Part shown: piece by piece, positions 44,910 through 53,953 of the stretch
Position numbering within the stretch: the stretch's first letter is position 1
Layout of the letters: every line of letters begins with the position of its first letter
Made by a program: the position numbers and the translations under genes
Notes under the pieces: model-generated
Database searches by the model: none
Seen by the model: only the letters and a program-made list of their open reading frames with translations
Told to the model about the DNA's origin: nothing
Assembly (NCBI RefSeq): GCF_014137975.1
Contig: NZ_JACGWZ010000008.1
Location: 1-64,000, forward strand
Reading direction: 5' to 3'
DNA from: Halosaccharopolyspora lacisalsi
Lineage (GTDB): Bacteria > Actinomycetota > Actinomycetes > Mycobacteriales > Pseudonocardiaceae
Length of the DNA: 64,000 nt

Positions 44910-45971
44910 GTGAGTCACCTTTTCGAACCCATCAAGTTCCGCGACCTGGACATCCGCAACCGCGCCTGGGTCTCGCCCATGTGCCAGTACTCGGCCACCG
45001 ACGGGGTGCCCGACGACTGGCACCTGGTGCACCTCGGTCAGTTCGCCACCGGCGGGGCCGGCCTCGTGTTCAGCGAAGCCACCGCCGTGGTCCCGGAGGG
45101 GCGGATCAGCCCCGGCGACACCGGGCTGTGGAACGACGAGCAGGTCGAGGCGTGGCGGCGGATCACCGACTTCCTGCACGCGCGGGGCGCGGCCACCGGC
45201 GTGCAACTCGCCCACGCCGGACGGAAGGCCTCCACCACGGCTCCGTGGGAGGGCGACGTCACCATCCCGGTCTCCGAGGGCGGTTGGCAGACCGTCAGCT
45301 CCACCGACGAGCCCTTCGGCGACCTCGCGGCACCGCGCGCCCTGTCCGAGGCGGAGATCGCCGAGCTGCCCGGGCAGTTCGCCGCTGCGGCCCGGCGCGC
45401 CGACGAGGCGGGCTTCGACGTCGTCGAGCTGCACTTCGCCCACGGCTACCTCGGTACCCAGTTCGCCTCGCCGCTGGTCAACGACCGCACCGACGGTTAC
45501 GGCGGCGACTTCGACGGCCGGGTCCGGCTGCTGCTGGAGATCACCGAGGCCGTGCGCGAGGTGTGGCCCGAGGGGCGTCCGCTGTTCGTGCGGATCTCGG
45601 CCACGGACTGGGTCGACGGCGGTTGGACCGGCGATGACTCGGTGCGGCTGGCGAGTCTGCTGGCCGAGCGCGGTGTCGACCTGGTGGACGCGTCCACCGG
45701 CGGCACCGTGCCGAACGCCGAGATCCCCGTCTCCTCCGGCTTCCAGGTGCGCTTCGCCCGCCGGATTCGCGCCGAGGCCGGCACGGCCACCGGGGCGGTC
45801 GGGCTGATCACCTCGCCCGAGCAGGCCGAGGAGATCGTCTCCTCCGGCTCCGCCGACGCGGTCCTGCTCGCCCGCGAACTGCTGCGCGACCCGCACTGGC
45901 CGCTGCACGCCGCCGACAAACTGCGCGCCGGCAACATCTGGCCCGTGCAGTACGAACGCGCCCGCCGCTGA
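44910..45971 (+). CDS. Old-yellow-enzyme family NADH:flavin oxidoreductase
   Basis: A 353-residue TIM-barrel flavoprotein (YqjM-like). Motifs: VSPMCQYSATDG (YqjM-type Cys near FMN), QLAHAGRKAS with the substrate-binding His, and HFAHGYLGTQFASPLVNDRTDGYGG, then ISATDWVDGGW. It likely reduces activated C=C bonds with NAD(P)H. GTG 44910 gives the family-typical N-terminus VSHLFEPIKFRDLDIRNR; ATG 44856 adds 18 residues of no known homology. Confidence 0.88.
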   Translation: MSHLFEPIKFRDLDIRNRAWVSPMCQYSATDGVPDDWHLVHLGQFATGGAGLVFSEATAVVPEGRISPGDTGLWNDEQVEAWRRITDFLHARGAATGVQLAHAGRKASTTAPWEGDVTIPVSEGGWQTVSSTDEPFGDLAAPRALSEAEIAELPGQFAAAARRADEAGFDVVELHFAHGYLGTQFASPLVNDRTDGYGGDFDGRVRLLLEITEAVREVWPEGRPLFVRISATDWVDGGWTGDDSVRLASLLAERGVDLVDASTGGTVPNAEIPVSSGFQVRFARRIRAEAGTATGAVGLITSPEQAEEIVSSGSADAVLLARELLRDPHWPLHAADKLRAGNIWPVQYERARR

Positions 45972-45989
45972 AGAACGGATCGGTTTTGC

Positions 45990-46005
45990 GGTTTCGCGCG
46001 AAACC
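45990..46005. repeat. GGTTTCGCGCGAAACC palindrome, copy 4
   Basis: Perfect copy in the 83-bp gap between the converging OYE and dps genes, 26 bp from copy 5. Confidence 0.7.
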
Positions 46006-46015
46006 GACCGGATGC

Positions 46016-46031
46016 GGTTTCGCGCGAAACC
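46016..46031. repeat. GGTTTCGCGCGAAACC palindrome, copy 5
   Basis: Perfect copy; tandem with copy 4. Spacing start to start is 26 bp, close to the 25-bp spacing of the two degenerate copies after crp. Confidence 0.7.
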
Positions 46032-46054
46032 GACCATCTCACGCGCTCAGGGGG

Positions 46055-46540
46055 TCAGACCTCGGCGATCTTGGCCTGCCACATCCAGTGCGCCTCCTCC
46101 AGCTTGGCGGAGACGGAGAGCAGCAGGTCCTGGCTGACCTGGTCGGTCTTGTCGGTCTCGTCGATGCGTGAGCGCAACCGCTGGATCAACTTGCCCAGCG
46201 CCTCCACGACGAACCGGATGACCTCCCGATCGTTCTTCCAGCCCTTGTCGAGCCCGGGCACCCCGGAGCCCTCGGCGACGGTGGTGGCACGGGCGTCGGG
46301 CGAGACGCCGATCGTGGCCGCCCGCTCGGCGACGCTGTCGGCGAAGTCGCGGGCGTTGGTGACGAGATCGTCCAAGTGCCGGTGGACGTCGCGGAAGTTG
46401 CCTCCCACCACGTTCCAGTGGGCCTGCTTGGCGGCCAGGTGCAGATCCACCAGCTCCAGCAGGGTGCTCTGTAGCGCCTTGCCCGTGATGTCGCGTTCCG
46501 CATCGCCCAGCGGCCCGGTGATCGGTGCCTTCTCGGTCAT
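46055..46540 (-). CDS. dps: Dps-family ferritin-like DNA-binding protein
   Basis: A 161-residue four-helix-bundle protein. The ferroxidase-site residues sit in HLAAKQAHWNVVGGNFRDVHRHLDDL and ARDFADSVAERA, the standard Dps pattern shared across subunits. It oxidises and stores iron with peroxide, protecting DNA. ATG 46540 follows GAGGAGG. A furA-katA pair lies 11 kb away, part of the same oxidative-stress theme but not the same operon. Confidence 0.92.
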   Translation of the reverse strand: MTEKAPITGPLGDAERDITGKALQSTLLELVDLHLAAKQAHWNVVGGNFRDVHRHLDDLVTNARDFADSVAERAATIGVSPDARATTVAEGSGVPGLDKGWKNDREVIRFVVEALGKLIQRLRSRIDETDKTDQVSQDLLLSVSAKLEEAHWMWQAKIAEV

Positions 46541-46624
46541 GATCGTCCTCCTCGTGGTGGTCGAAGTGGTCAGTTCGGGGATACGACTACGACCTACCCG
46601 CAGTGCGGGAGGAAAACACCTGCC

Positions 46625-47182
46625 TCAGGGCCGGCGCAGTGCGAACTCCGTCACCTGGGTTCCGACGGTGTGCAGCGTCCCGGCGACCTTCGGGTCCCCG
46701 CAGGCGCCGCCGGCGCCGAGCCTGGTCTCCGCCGAGTTCACCGCCGCACCCAGCGGGGTCGGCCACCCGCGCAGCGCGTGCACCACCGACCGCAACGCCT
46801 GCAGGGTGGTCACGGTCGCCTGCCACCCGTAGGCGGTGCCCACGCAACCGACCGCTCGACCGTCGAGGTAGGGACGGGTGTCCTCCCGCAGGTCCTCGAC
46901 GTAGTCGAGAGCGTTCTTGATCAGACCGGAGACCGTTCCGTGGTAACCGGGCGAGGACAGCACGACGCCGTCGGCCGAACGCACCGCCTCGACGAGCTCC
47001 CGCGCGTTGTCGGTGCGTTCGGGCACCGCCGGGTCGAAGAAGGGCAGCACCAGGCTCTCACCGGTGATCGTGTGCACCTTGGCCCCGGCGTCGCGGGCAC
47101 CGTCCAGGACGGCGTGCAGTGCCCGCTCGGACTGCGAGTCGGGACGTACCGACCCGCCGATACCCACCACGGTCACCGTCAT
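46625..47182 (-). CDS. NADPH-dependent FMN reductase-family protein
   Basis: A 185-residue flavodoxin-fold protein: VVGIGGSVRPDSQSERAL (FMN phosphate loop) and SSPGYHGTVSGLIKNALDYVE, the conserved family signature. It likely reduces FMN or quinone-like substrates. It is divergent from the esterase gene, and 84 bp upstream of dps on the same strand, so both could respond to the same redox signal. Confidence 0.87.
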   Translation of the reverse strand: MTVTVVGIGGSVRPDSQSERALHAVLDGARDAGAKVHTITGESLVLPFFDPAVPERTDNARELVEAVRSADGVVLSSPGYHGTVSGLIKNALDYVEDLREDTRPYLDGRAVGCVGTAYGWQATVTTLQALRSVVHALRGWPTPLGAAVNSAETRLGAGGACGDPKVAGTLHTVGTQVTEFALRRP

Positions 47183-47316
47183 GCGCTCAGATCCTTCCTC
47201 GCTGTGCTGTTCCGTGCCGGGCGGAACGTGGCCCGCACGGCCCGAGACACGGTACGAGTTGGAGCGAACCGGAGGTCAATCGCGTAGCAGGTGTTTCGCC
47301 CCACAAACTACTTGCG

Positions 47317-47341
47317 GGTAATGTCAGTTACCTACGGGTAA
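47317..47341. promoter_or_regulatory. Operator-like GGTAA repeats before the esterase
   Basis: GGTAA-TGTCAG-TTACC (47317-47332) is an inverted repeat, followed by a third GGTAA at 47337. It lies in the divergent gap between the FMN reductase and the esterase and could serve a TetR-type repressor. Confidence 0.4.
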
Positions 47342-47374
47342 TGGCGAACACATCCGTCGCACCAGGAGGTTTCC

Positions 47375-48442
47375 GTGTCCCAGCTCGTATCCCCTCGGAT
47401 GCAGGCCCGCGCGCAGTCCACGGTACTGCGCAACGTCTTGAGGCTGCCCCCGTCGGTGTTGCGCCGCATCGCCGGTGCTCCGACCCGCATCGACGGCCAG
47501 GAGCTGGACCTCCGGGTGCAGGCCATGCTGCGCCTTCAGCACCTCACCGGCCAGACCCAACTCTCGGCGAACACGACGGAAGCGGCTCGCGCGGGGATGC
47601 GCCGGGGCACCGAGGTCCTGCAGGGCCCCGCCATCACCGGAGTCGACGTGACCGGCAAGCACGTTCCCACCTCGGCGGGGGGCGTGGGTGCTCGGCTGTA
47701 CCAACCGAAGGGACTGGGACAGCCGAGCACTCTGCTGGTGTACTACCACGGTGGTGGCTGGGTCCTCGGGGATCTGGACAGCCACGACAGCGTGTGCCGT
47801 TTCCTGGCCCGCCACGCCGGTGTCCGAGTGCTGTCGGTGGACTACCGGCTGGCTCCGGAACACCCCTTCCCCGCCGCCGTGGACGACGCGGTGGAGTCGT
47901 ACCGCTACGCGGTCGAACACGCCGACGAGCTCGGTACCAGCGCCGACTCGATCGCGGTGGGAGGGGACAGCGCCGGCGGCAACCTGGCGGCCGCCGTGTC
48001 CCAGTACGCGACCGGTTCGGACCTGAAGGCACCGGTGTTGCAGGTCCTGCTGTACCCGGCCGTGGACGCCAGCACGCGGCGTCGCTCGCGGGAGCTGTTC
48101 AGCGACGGGCTGCTGCTCACGGACGAGGACATGGACTGGTTCATGGACCACTACCAGCCTGACGAGGAGCAGCGCGGGGACCCTCGCCTGTCCGTGCTGC
48201 TGGCCGACGACCTGACGGGGCAACCACCGGCGTACCTGGCCACGGCCGGCTTCGATCCGCTGCGCGACGAGGGCGAGGAGTACGGGCGGCGCCTTCGCGA
48301 GGCGGGAGTACCCGTGGTCGCCCGTCGCTTCGACGACCTCGTCCACGGCTTCCTCCAGTTCCACGGGATCGTCGACCGCTCGCACGAGGCCCTGCTGGAG
48401 ATCGCCGGGTCCCTGCGCACCGCCCTGGCCCTGCACGCCTGA
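47375..48442 (+). CDS. HSL-type alpha/beta-hydrolase (esterase/lipase)
   Basis: A 355-residue member of the hormone-sensitive lipase family. Oxyanion motif HGGGWVLGDLD near residue 125; nucleophile elbow GGDSAGGNLA near 199; Asp in AGFDPLRDEGEEY and His in LVHGFLQF complete the triad. It hydrolyses short to medium acyl esters. GTG 47375 has AGGAGG six bases upstream. No signal peptide. Confidence 0.9.
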   Translation: MSQLVSPRMQARAQSTVLRNVLRLPPSVLRRIAGAPTRIDGQELDLRVQAMLRLQHLTGQTQLSANTTEAARAGMRRGTEVLQGPAITGVDVTGKHVPTSAGGVGARLYQPKGLGQPSTLLVYYHGGGWVLGDLDSHDSVCRFLARHAGVRVLSVDYRLAPEHPFPAAVDDAVESYRYAVEHADELGTSADSIAVGGDSAGGNLAAAVSQYATGSDLKAPVLQVLLYPAVDASTRRRSRELFSDGLLLTDEDMDWFMDHYQPDEEQRGDPRLSVLLADDLTGQPPAYLATAGFDPLRDEGEEYGRRLREAGVPVVARRFDDLVHGFLQFHGIVDRSHEALLEIAGSLRTALALHA

Positions 48443-48494
48443 GGCGAGGTTTTCCTTATCGGGTTGTTCGGCTGAAGGCGGCCCCAACATCGCG

Positions 48495-48541
48495 GTGAAC
48501 GCGTCGTCGTGGCTGTGTGACTGCCACGACGACGCGTTCAC
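48495..48541. terminator. 19-bp perfect inverted repeat between convergent genes
   Basis: GTGAACGCGTCGTCGTGGC and its complement with a 9-nt loop, between the esterase and iniR-like genes. No U-tract; very stable. Probably terminates both sides. Confidence 0.6.
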
Positions 48542-48551
48542 TGCGGAGGAA

Positions 48552-51047
48552 TCAGTCCAGCAGGGTGCGCAGCTGGGTGAGCAGCTCCTCGCGAGAGGAG
48601 CACCCGAGGCGTTGCTTGACGCGCCCGACGTGGTGCTCGACGGTCTTGGCCGAGATGAACAGTCGCTTGCCGACCTGCTTGTAGGTGAGCCCGGCCAGCA
48701 CCAGCTCGGCGACCTCGCGCTCCCGTCCGCTGAGCAGGTCCCCGCCCTGCGGAGCCGACGCCACGCTCGCGGTGTCCGGGAGCTTGCGCGGGCGGGGCAT
48801 CTTGCCCTGCAACGCACGCGCGCACTCCAACAGGGCCATCATCACCCGGCGGTCGGTCGTGCGGATCGCGGCCTGACCGGCCAACCGAGCACCGTCCCAG
48901 GCCATCCCGGCCGCGTGCAGGGCGCGGGCGGTGCGCTCGGCCTCGTCCTGATCGACATCCCCGGCCAGCAGACGCAGCCACATGCACGCGGCGTCGTACA
49001 ACGCCGCCGACAGCGTGTTGTGCCCGGCCATCCCCTCGAGTGCGGTCGCGTGCTCGCGCACCTGGTCGTGCTGTTCGAGGACGACGGCGGCTTGGAGGCA
49101 CTTCCAGTGCAGCAGGGCACTCCACAGCGGTGGAACGCCCGAACCCGTCAACAGCGTCCGCGCCTCCCGCAGGTACGGCATCAGCCACTCCTGCTCCCGC
49201 AATCTGGCCGTGGCCATCACCAGCTCGCCGAGCGGCAGCAGGGTGAACAGGTCGATCGGGTGTTCGGCGACGGCCTGGCGCGCCCGTCCCCGCAGCTCAC
49301 CCAACGTGGTCATGTCGTTGTCCCGGTTGGCGATGCCCGCCTCGATCGCGATCGCCGTCAACCGGTCCCGGGCACCCAGTGCGCTCGCGCCCTCGATCGC
49401 GACGTCGAGTTTGGCGCGCGCAGTGACAGTGTCGCCCCGCAGCAGCGGCACCCATGCCGCCAGCAACTGGTGCCGCACTCGCTGCAGCGGTCCACCGGCG
49501 CCCGTCTCGACGGCGCGGTCCACAACGGACTCCGCGACGTCGAACTCCCCGCAGTGCAGGGCGACCGTGGAAGCGACCGCCGCCGGTGTGTCCGGCATCA
49601 GTACCGTGCTCCCGCTCGGTTCGGCCAGCGTGGCAGCGCGCACCAGCGTGGACAGTGCCGTGCTCGCCGATCCGGTGACCGACTCGTACACGCCCTCGGC
49701 GAGCTGGGTGGCCGCGCCCGACAGCGAGGTCGGTGGCCCCGCGTCGGCGTGGGAGCGCAGCAGTCCCCCCGCCTCCTCGACGCGGCCGGTACTGGCCAGG
49801 CCGACCACGGCGAACGCGCTGTCGCCCGACCACCGCACGTTGTCGACCGACCACCGGCACAGCTCCGCCGAGCGCGCCAGCAGCCCACGATGGGCCAGCA
49901 CGGTCGCGGCGACCCGGATGCCGAGCGCGCGGTCCGCGGCCGATTCGTCCACGATCACCCGATCCGCCGCGCGGAGAGCTTCGTCGAGATCACCCGCCAT
50001 CGCCGACCCCTGTGCGCGCCGCGCGGTCACCGAAGTCCCCTCGGCCCCCGCCGACACGGCGGCGTCGAACAACCGCACCGCCAGCTCCGGTGAGTCCGAC
50101 AACGCCTCGTCACCGGCCCGAGCGAACGCGGCGGCCAGCGTCTCGTCCGGCAGCGGTTCCGGCTGCGCTTCCAGCAGTGGCCGTACCAGCGCGAGCACGG
50201 GCCCGCCCCGGTCCAGCCGAATCCCGACCAGGCGCCGGAGCACGGACAGTCGGCGCTCCCGCGGCATCAGCGCCAGCACGGCCTCCCGAACGACGGGCAG
50301 CACCGTGTCGTCGGAGTCGAGCAGCCCACCCGCCCGCACGGCCGCCATCGCCTCCTCGGCGGCCGCGTAATCGATGTCGAGCAACGACGCCAGCAGAGTG
50401 GGGTGGGGGTTGGCCCCCACGGCCAGGGCGGTCAGGCACTGTCGCGCCCTCTCGTCCAGCCGCTCCAGGTCGTGGTGGAACTGATCGAGCACGGCCCGTG
50501 GCGGACGGGTCCGGTCGTAGCGGGCGGGGTCACCGGCGCTGATCATCCTGGTCACCAGTCGCGGGACGGCACCGGTGGCCGAGCACAACCACTCCAGCAG
50601 GGAGGAGGGCTCGGTGTCACCGAGCTGCTCGGCGACCTCGTCCCGTTCCAACGGCCCCAGCAGCACCGGTGGCGAACTCCGGCCGAGCACGCCGACGAGT
50701 TCGTCCAGCGCCGCCGAGCGCGGCCACGGGCGATAGGCCACGATCAGCCGCGCCCGCCTGCTCAGCGCCAGCTCGCCCAGCTTGCGCAGCATCGGTTCGT
50801 CGAGCAGGTGGGCGTCGTCGACGAGCACGGCCGCCCCTGCGGGATCGGTGGGATCGGCCGCGCTCTCCTCGCGCACCGGCACTCCCGCGTGCCGGTAGAT
50901 CCGGGCGAGCTCGTCGAGCAGGGCCGTCTTGCCGTATCCGCCCGCTCCCTGGATTCCGGTGACGACCGCGGCGCTGGGATCAGCGGCGATCGCGGAACGT
51001 AACCGCGCTGCGGCGGCTACCGGAGGTGCGACTGTCGGGTGGTTCAC
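48552..51047 (-). CDS. iniR: IniR-like ATPase-LuxR regulator
   Basis: An 831-residue regulator. Walker A GIQGAGGYGKTALLDELA lies near residue 31 and Walker B VLVDDAHLL near 73, then a long helical array (residues about 190-720, TPR-like), and a C-terminal LuxR helix-turn-helix (LSGREREVAELVLAGLTYKQ, ending VGRVKQRLG). This is the STAND/LAL architecture. Size and context match mycobacterial IniR (Rv0339c), which controls the isoniazid-inducible iniBAC operon. It lies 60 bp downstream of the Hsp70-like gene and should be co-transcribed with it, divergent from iniB. The activating signal is unknown; envelope stress is the expected one. Confidence 0.82.
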   Translation of the reverse strand: MNHPTVAPPVAAAARLRSAIAADPSAAVVTGIQGAGGYGKTALLDELARIYRHAGVPVREESAADPTDPAGAAVLVDDAHLLDEPMLRKLGELALSRRARLIVAYRPWPRSAALDELVGVLGRSSPPVLLGPLERDEVAEQLGDTEPSSLLEWLCSATGAVPRLVTRMISAGDPARYDRTRPPRAVLDQFHHDLERLDERARQCLTALAVGANPHPTLLASLLDIDYAAAEEAMAAVRAGGLLDSDDTVLPVVREAVLALMPRERRLSVLRRLVGIRLDRGGPVLALVRPLLEAQPEPLPDETLAAAFARAGDEALSDSPELAVRLFDAAVSAGAEGTSVTARRAQGSAMAGDLDEALRAADRVIVDESAADRALGIRVAATVLAHRGLLARSAELCRWSVDNVRWSGDSAFAVVGLASTGRVEEAGGLLRSHADAGPPTSLSGAATQLAEGVYESVTGSASTALSTLVRAATLAEPSGSTVLMPDTPAAVASTVALHCGEFDVAESVVDRAVETGAGGPLQRVRHQLLAAWVPLLRGDTVTARAKLDVAIEGASALGARDRLTAIAIEAGIANRDNDMTTLGELRGRARQAVAEHPIDLFTLLPLGELVMATARLREQEWLMPYLREARTLLTGSGVPPLWSALLHWKCLQAAVVLEQHDQVREHATALEGMAGHNTLSAALYDAACMWLRLLAGDVDQDEAERTARALHAAGMAWDGARLAGQAAIRTTDRRVMMALLECARALQGKMPRPRKLPDTASVASAPQGGDLLSGREREVAELVLAGLTYKQVGKRLFISAKTVEHHVGRVKQRLGCSSREELLTQLRTLLD

Positions 51048-51107
51048 GAAGACCGTCCCTCTCGGTCGATGGTACCCAATGGGTCGGTACTGGCTGGTCG
51101 TGGCGAA

Positions 51108-52505
51108 CTACTTCTGCTGGACCATTCCGGGCCTGGAGTTGTGCGGTTCGCTCCACCCCTGGGCGAAGGTCAGGACCAATCCGAAGATGACCAGCAGGGC
51201 GGCCGCCGAAAGCTTGATCACCTTGAAGGTGCGGTTCTCGACGGGTGGTTCCACGACCATCGGCTCCACCTCCACCGGCGGACGCGGCGCGGGCGGCAGG
51301 TTCGTGTCGAGGACTTCCAGGTCGTCCTGGTCCTGCTCGGAACCCTCCACGCGCATGAGCACGCTCGTCTCGGCGACAGTGGAGCGGTCGGAGGCGGCCG
51401 AGACGATCCGCACCGCCGCGAGCGCGGCGCCTCGCGCGGCGACCAGTTCGGGAGCGCCGTCGACCTGCGCCTGCTGCTGGAGCTGCTGGGTGACGAGCTG
51501 TCGCAGCAGCGGTGTCCGGGCCGCCCCACCCGCGAGCACGATGCCGTCCGGCTCCTGCGATCCGGTCAGGGCCGACTGGGTGACCTGCTGCAGCAGCTCG
51601 GGAACTCGTTCGAGGTGGTCGCGGGCGAGCTGCTCGTAGTGCGCGCGGGAGAGCGCCACCTGGGTCCGCAGCTCCGGAAGCTCGACCCGCGCCGTGGCGT
51701 CGGGCTGGTGCGACAGGACTTCCTTGACCCTGGCGCACTCGGCGCGCAGTTGGAGCAGGGACACCCGCGTACGCGGCTCGGCGGGATCGAGGTCCTCCAA
51801 CCCCGGAGCGAGCTCGGAGCACACGTGATCGAACACCACGTCGTCCAGCGACCGGCCACTCGGGTGGGCTCCGTCCAGGGGGGACCCGAGCATCTCGAAA
51901 CCGAACGGCTCGGAGTCGGTCTGGCGACGCAGCACCGTCGCGTCGAAGGAGCTACCTCCCATGTTGCCGATCGCCAGCACACCGCCGTCGGAGACACCGT
52001 GTCCCGACAACCCCTGCTGGGTCGAGTAGTCCAGGACGACCGCCAGCGGCTCCGGCACCAGGGTCACGTCATGGAGTCCCAGTTGCTTGAGCTCCAGCGA
52101 GACCAGGTGCCTGCGGTGCGGTCCCCACGTCGCGCTGTGGGTCACGGTGATGTGCTCGGCGGGGTGCCCCTGCCGGTGGGCGACCGCGTCGGCCACCCAC
52201 TCGATCATGACGGCGGCGAGCCGATGCGCCGTGACGAACTCGCTGCCCACCATGAGGGGCGACTCGTCGCCGACCTGGTGCACGAAGGAACGCGCCACCC
52301 ATTCGTGGTGGGCCGGTTCCTGGCGTTGCGCGGCCTCACCGGCCATGAACGTGCCGTCCTGGACGCGGCAGAGCACCGTCGGCACGGCCGGGGACGCGCT
52401 GCCCAGCGGAAACGGCGCGGCGCCCCCCCACTTCCCGTCGTCGCGACGCGCGACGGCAGCGGATGTCGTGGTGGCTCCCAGGTGGACGCCCAGGACGTAA
52501 GGCAT
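51108..52505 (-). CDS. Hsp70-like protein with C-terminal membrane anchor
   Basis: A 465-residue protein. Residues about 1-375 form an actin/Hsp70 ATPase domain: VLGVHLGATTTSAAV (phosphate 1), VPEPLAVVLDYS, LAIGNMGGSSFDATV (phosphate 2), and IVLAGGAARTPLLRQLV. No substrate-binding domain follows; instead an acidic/Pro linker (EGSEQDQDDLEVL...) leads to one membrane helix near the end (VIKLSAAALLVIFGLVLTF). Thus the ATPase faces the cytoplasm. ATG 52505 follows AAGGGG. Next to IniR it could sense membrane state or hold the regulator inactive; that role is inference. Confidence 0.82.
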   Translation of the reverse strand: MPYVLGVHLGATTTSAAVARRDDGKWGGAAPFPLGSASPAVPTVLCRVQDGTFMAGEAAQRQEPAHHEWVARSFVHQVGDESPLMVGSEFVTAHRLAAVMIEWVADAVAHRQGHPAEHITVTHSATWGPHRRHLVSLELKQLGLHDVTLVPEPLAVVLDYSTQQGLSGHGVSDGGVLAIGNMGGSSFDATVLRRQTDSEPFGFEMLGSPLDGAHPSGRSLDDVVFDHVCSELAPGLEDLDPAEPRTRVSLLQLRAECARVKEVLSHQPDATARVELPELRTQVALSRAHYEQLARDHLERVPELLQQVTQSALTGSQEPDGIVLAGGAARTPLLRQLVTQQLQQQAQVDGAPELVAARGAALAAVRIVSAASDRSTVAETSVLMRVEGSEQDQDDLEVLDTNLPPAPRPPVEVEPMVVEPPVENRTFKVIKLSAAALLVIFGLVLTFAQGWSEPHNSRPGMVQQK

Positions 52506-52610
52506 GTCGCCCCTTCCGGTGCTCCTGCGTGGAATCACCCTGACGGGGGATGGCCCCGTGCCAGCTTATGGTCCAACCTAGCGTGACCCGATTACTCAAA
52601 GACGTGGGCA

Positions 52611-52651
52611 CCCCTAGTGATCCCCTAACGGGGGAAGTATGCCATCCCCTA
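52611..52651. promoter_or_regulatory. CCCCTA direct repeats in the divergent ini promoter region
   Basis: Three CCCCTA boxes at 52611, 52622 and 52646 (two in the longer form ATCCCCTAA-like), the first two 11 bp apart, one helical turn. CCCCTAACGGGGG at 52622-52634 adds a dyad. They lie between the Hsp70-like and IniB-like genes, so they are candidates for IniR binding. A possible -10, TAGATT, is at 52707. Confidence 0.45.
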
Positions 52652-52797
52652 ATAGAGCTGCGTTTAACTAGGAGTAGTTCCCGATGAGTCCCGCGTAGAC
52701 CCTCGGTAGATTGATCACCAGTGAGCAAGGGGAACCGCACGACACCACCCGGCGTCGACCGCTCGAGTAACTGAAGAGCCCAGGGAGGACTTCAGCT

Positions 52798-53748
52798 ATG
52801 CCACACACTCAGCAGGACCAGGCACCGGGACAGGTCGGCAACCCCAACCTCGCCTCCGAGGCACCCACCGCATCAGGCGGCCAACCGGACGCACCGACGC
52901 TGCACGAGTTCCTCACGCGACTCGTCGGCGACTCACACGCCCGGTCGGCTTTCGAGGCCAGTCCCCAGGCCTCGTTGCAGGATGCGGGACTCGGAGACAT
53001 GAACGCGACAGACGTACTGCAAGGTGCGTCGCTGGTTCTCGACTACGCGCCAGTCGAGGTCGTGCAGGAGTACGGCCGCTCGCTCCAGAGCAGCGTTGAA
53101 ACGTTCGCTGCGAGCACCCAGCACGTCGCGATCAACCACCTGGATCCCAGCCAGGACTACGGCTGGGAACCGGAGCCGGAACCCCCGCGGGAACCGGCAC
53201 CGGAACCCCCGCCGAAACCAGCACCAGAACACGAACAGCAGGAAGCGACGGAACCAATGCTGCACAACTCCGGCTCCAACAACGACTTCTCCGCCGAGGG
53301 CGACGCCGACGCTCAGATGCCGGAGCAGTCCGCTCCCGCCGGCGACACCAACGTCGACATCAACCAGGAGCAGACCGACTCGCAGAACCTGGTCAACGTG
53401 CACGACGTCCTGAGCGGCAACGAGGTCGCCAACGGCAACGCCGTCGGTGCCGTGGGCAACACCGTTGACGACACGGTCGGCGGCGTCGGCAACGTCGTCG
53501 ACGGCGTGGGCGGCACCGCCGAGGGCGCCGCGGCCAGCGGCCTGGGTGCGGTCAACAACACGGTGGACACGGTCGGCGACACCGCGGACACCGCCACCGG
53601 CCTGGTCGGCGACACCGCGGACACCGCCACCGACCTGGTCGGCGGCGCCCCGAACGCCGTGGGCAGCCTGGCCGGCGACGTCACCGGTGACGCTGCTCAC
53701 CTGGCCGGCGGCGCCACCTCCGGGCTGCCGCTGGACGGCGTGCTCTGA
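52798..53748 (+). CDS. iniB: IniB-like protein
   Basis: A 316-residue protein. Residues about 30-110 resemble the IniB N-terminal domain (LHEFLTRLVGDSHARSAFEASPQASLQDAGL...). A Pro/Glu stretch (PEPEPPREPAPEPPPKPAPE) follows, then from residue 215 a low-complexity region built of NTVDDTVGGVGNVVDG-like units. The repeats have Gly-Asp-Thr periodicity reminiscent of mycobacterial IniB's Gly/Ala-rich tail. No signal peptide. ATG 52798 is preceded by GGGAGGA-type sequence. It opens the inducible operon, but a strong terminator follows it. Function in mycobacteria is also unknown. Confidence 0.75.
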   Translation: MPHTQQDQAPGQVGNPNLASEAPTASGGQPDAPTLHEFLTRLVGDSHARSAFEASPQASLQDAGLGDMNATDVLQGASLVLDYAPVEVVQEYGRSLQSSVETFAASTQHVAINHLDPSQDYGWEPEPEPPREPAPEPPPKPAPEHEQQEATEPMLHNSGSNNDFSAEGDADAQMPEQSAPAGDTNVDINQEQTDSQNLVNVHDVLSGNEVANGNAVGAVGNTVDDTVGGVGNVVDGVGGTAEGAAASGLGAVNNTVDTVGDTADTATGLVGDTADTATDLVGGAPNAVGSLAGDVTGDAAHLAGGATSGLPLDGVL

Positions 53749-53766
53749 CGCCGACACGGTGAAACC

Positions 53767-53801
53767 GGCCGGACCCACGTTCCCCTTCCGTGGGTCCGGC
53801 C
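53767..53801 (+). terminator. Terminator after iniB
   Basis: Perfect 13-bp arms GGCCGGACCCACG/CGTGGGTCCGGCC, 9-nt loop, followed by TTTC. It may separate iniB from iniA or allow partial read-through. Confidence 0.65.
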
Positions 53802-53953
53802 TTTCGGTTCTCCCACGCCGGTCTTCCCGCCGGCGCGTGGGGTGACACCGCCCCGAAGGGCTCGGGGCGGGCCAATCGGTCAATACGGCCAGTAATGTGC
53901 GTATTCACCCGTCCGGGTAGCTTCGACGAACACGGCCAAGTCACAATCGGACT

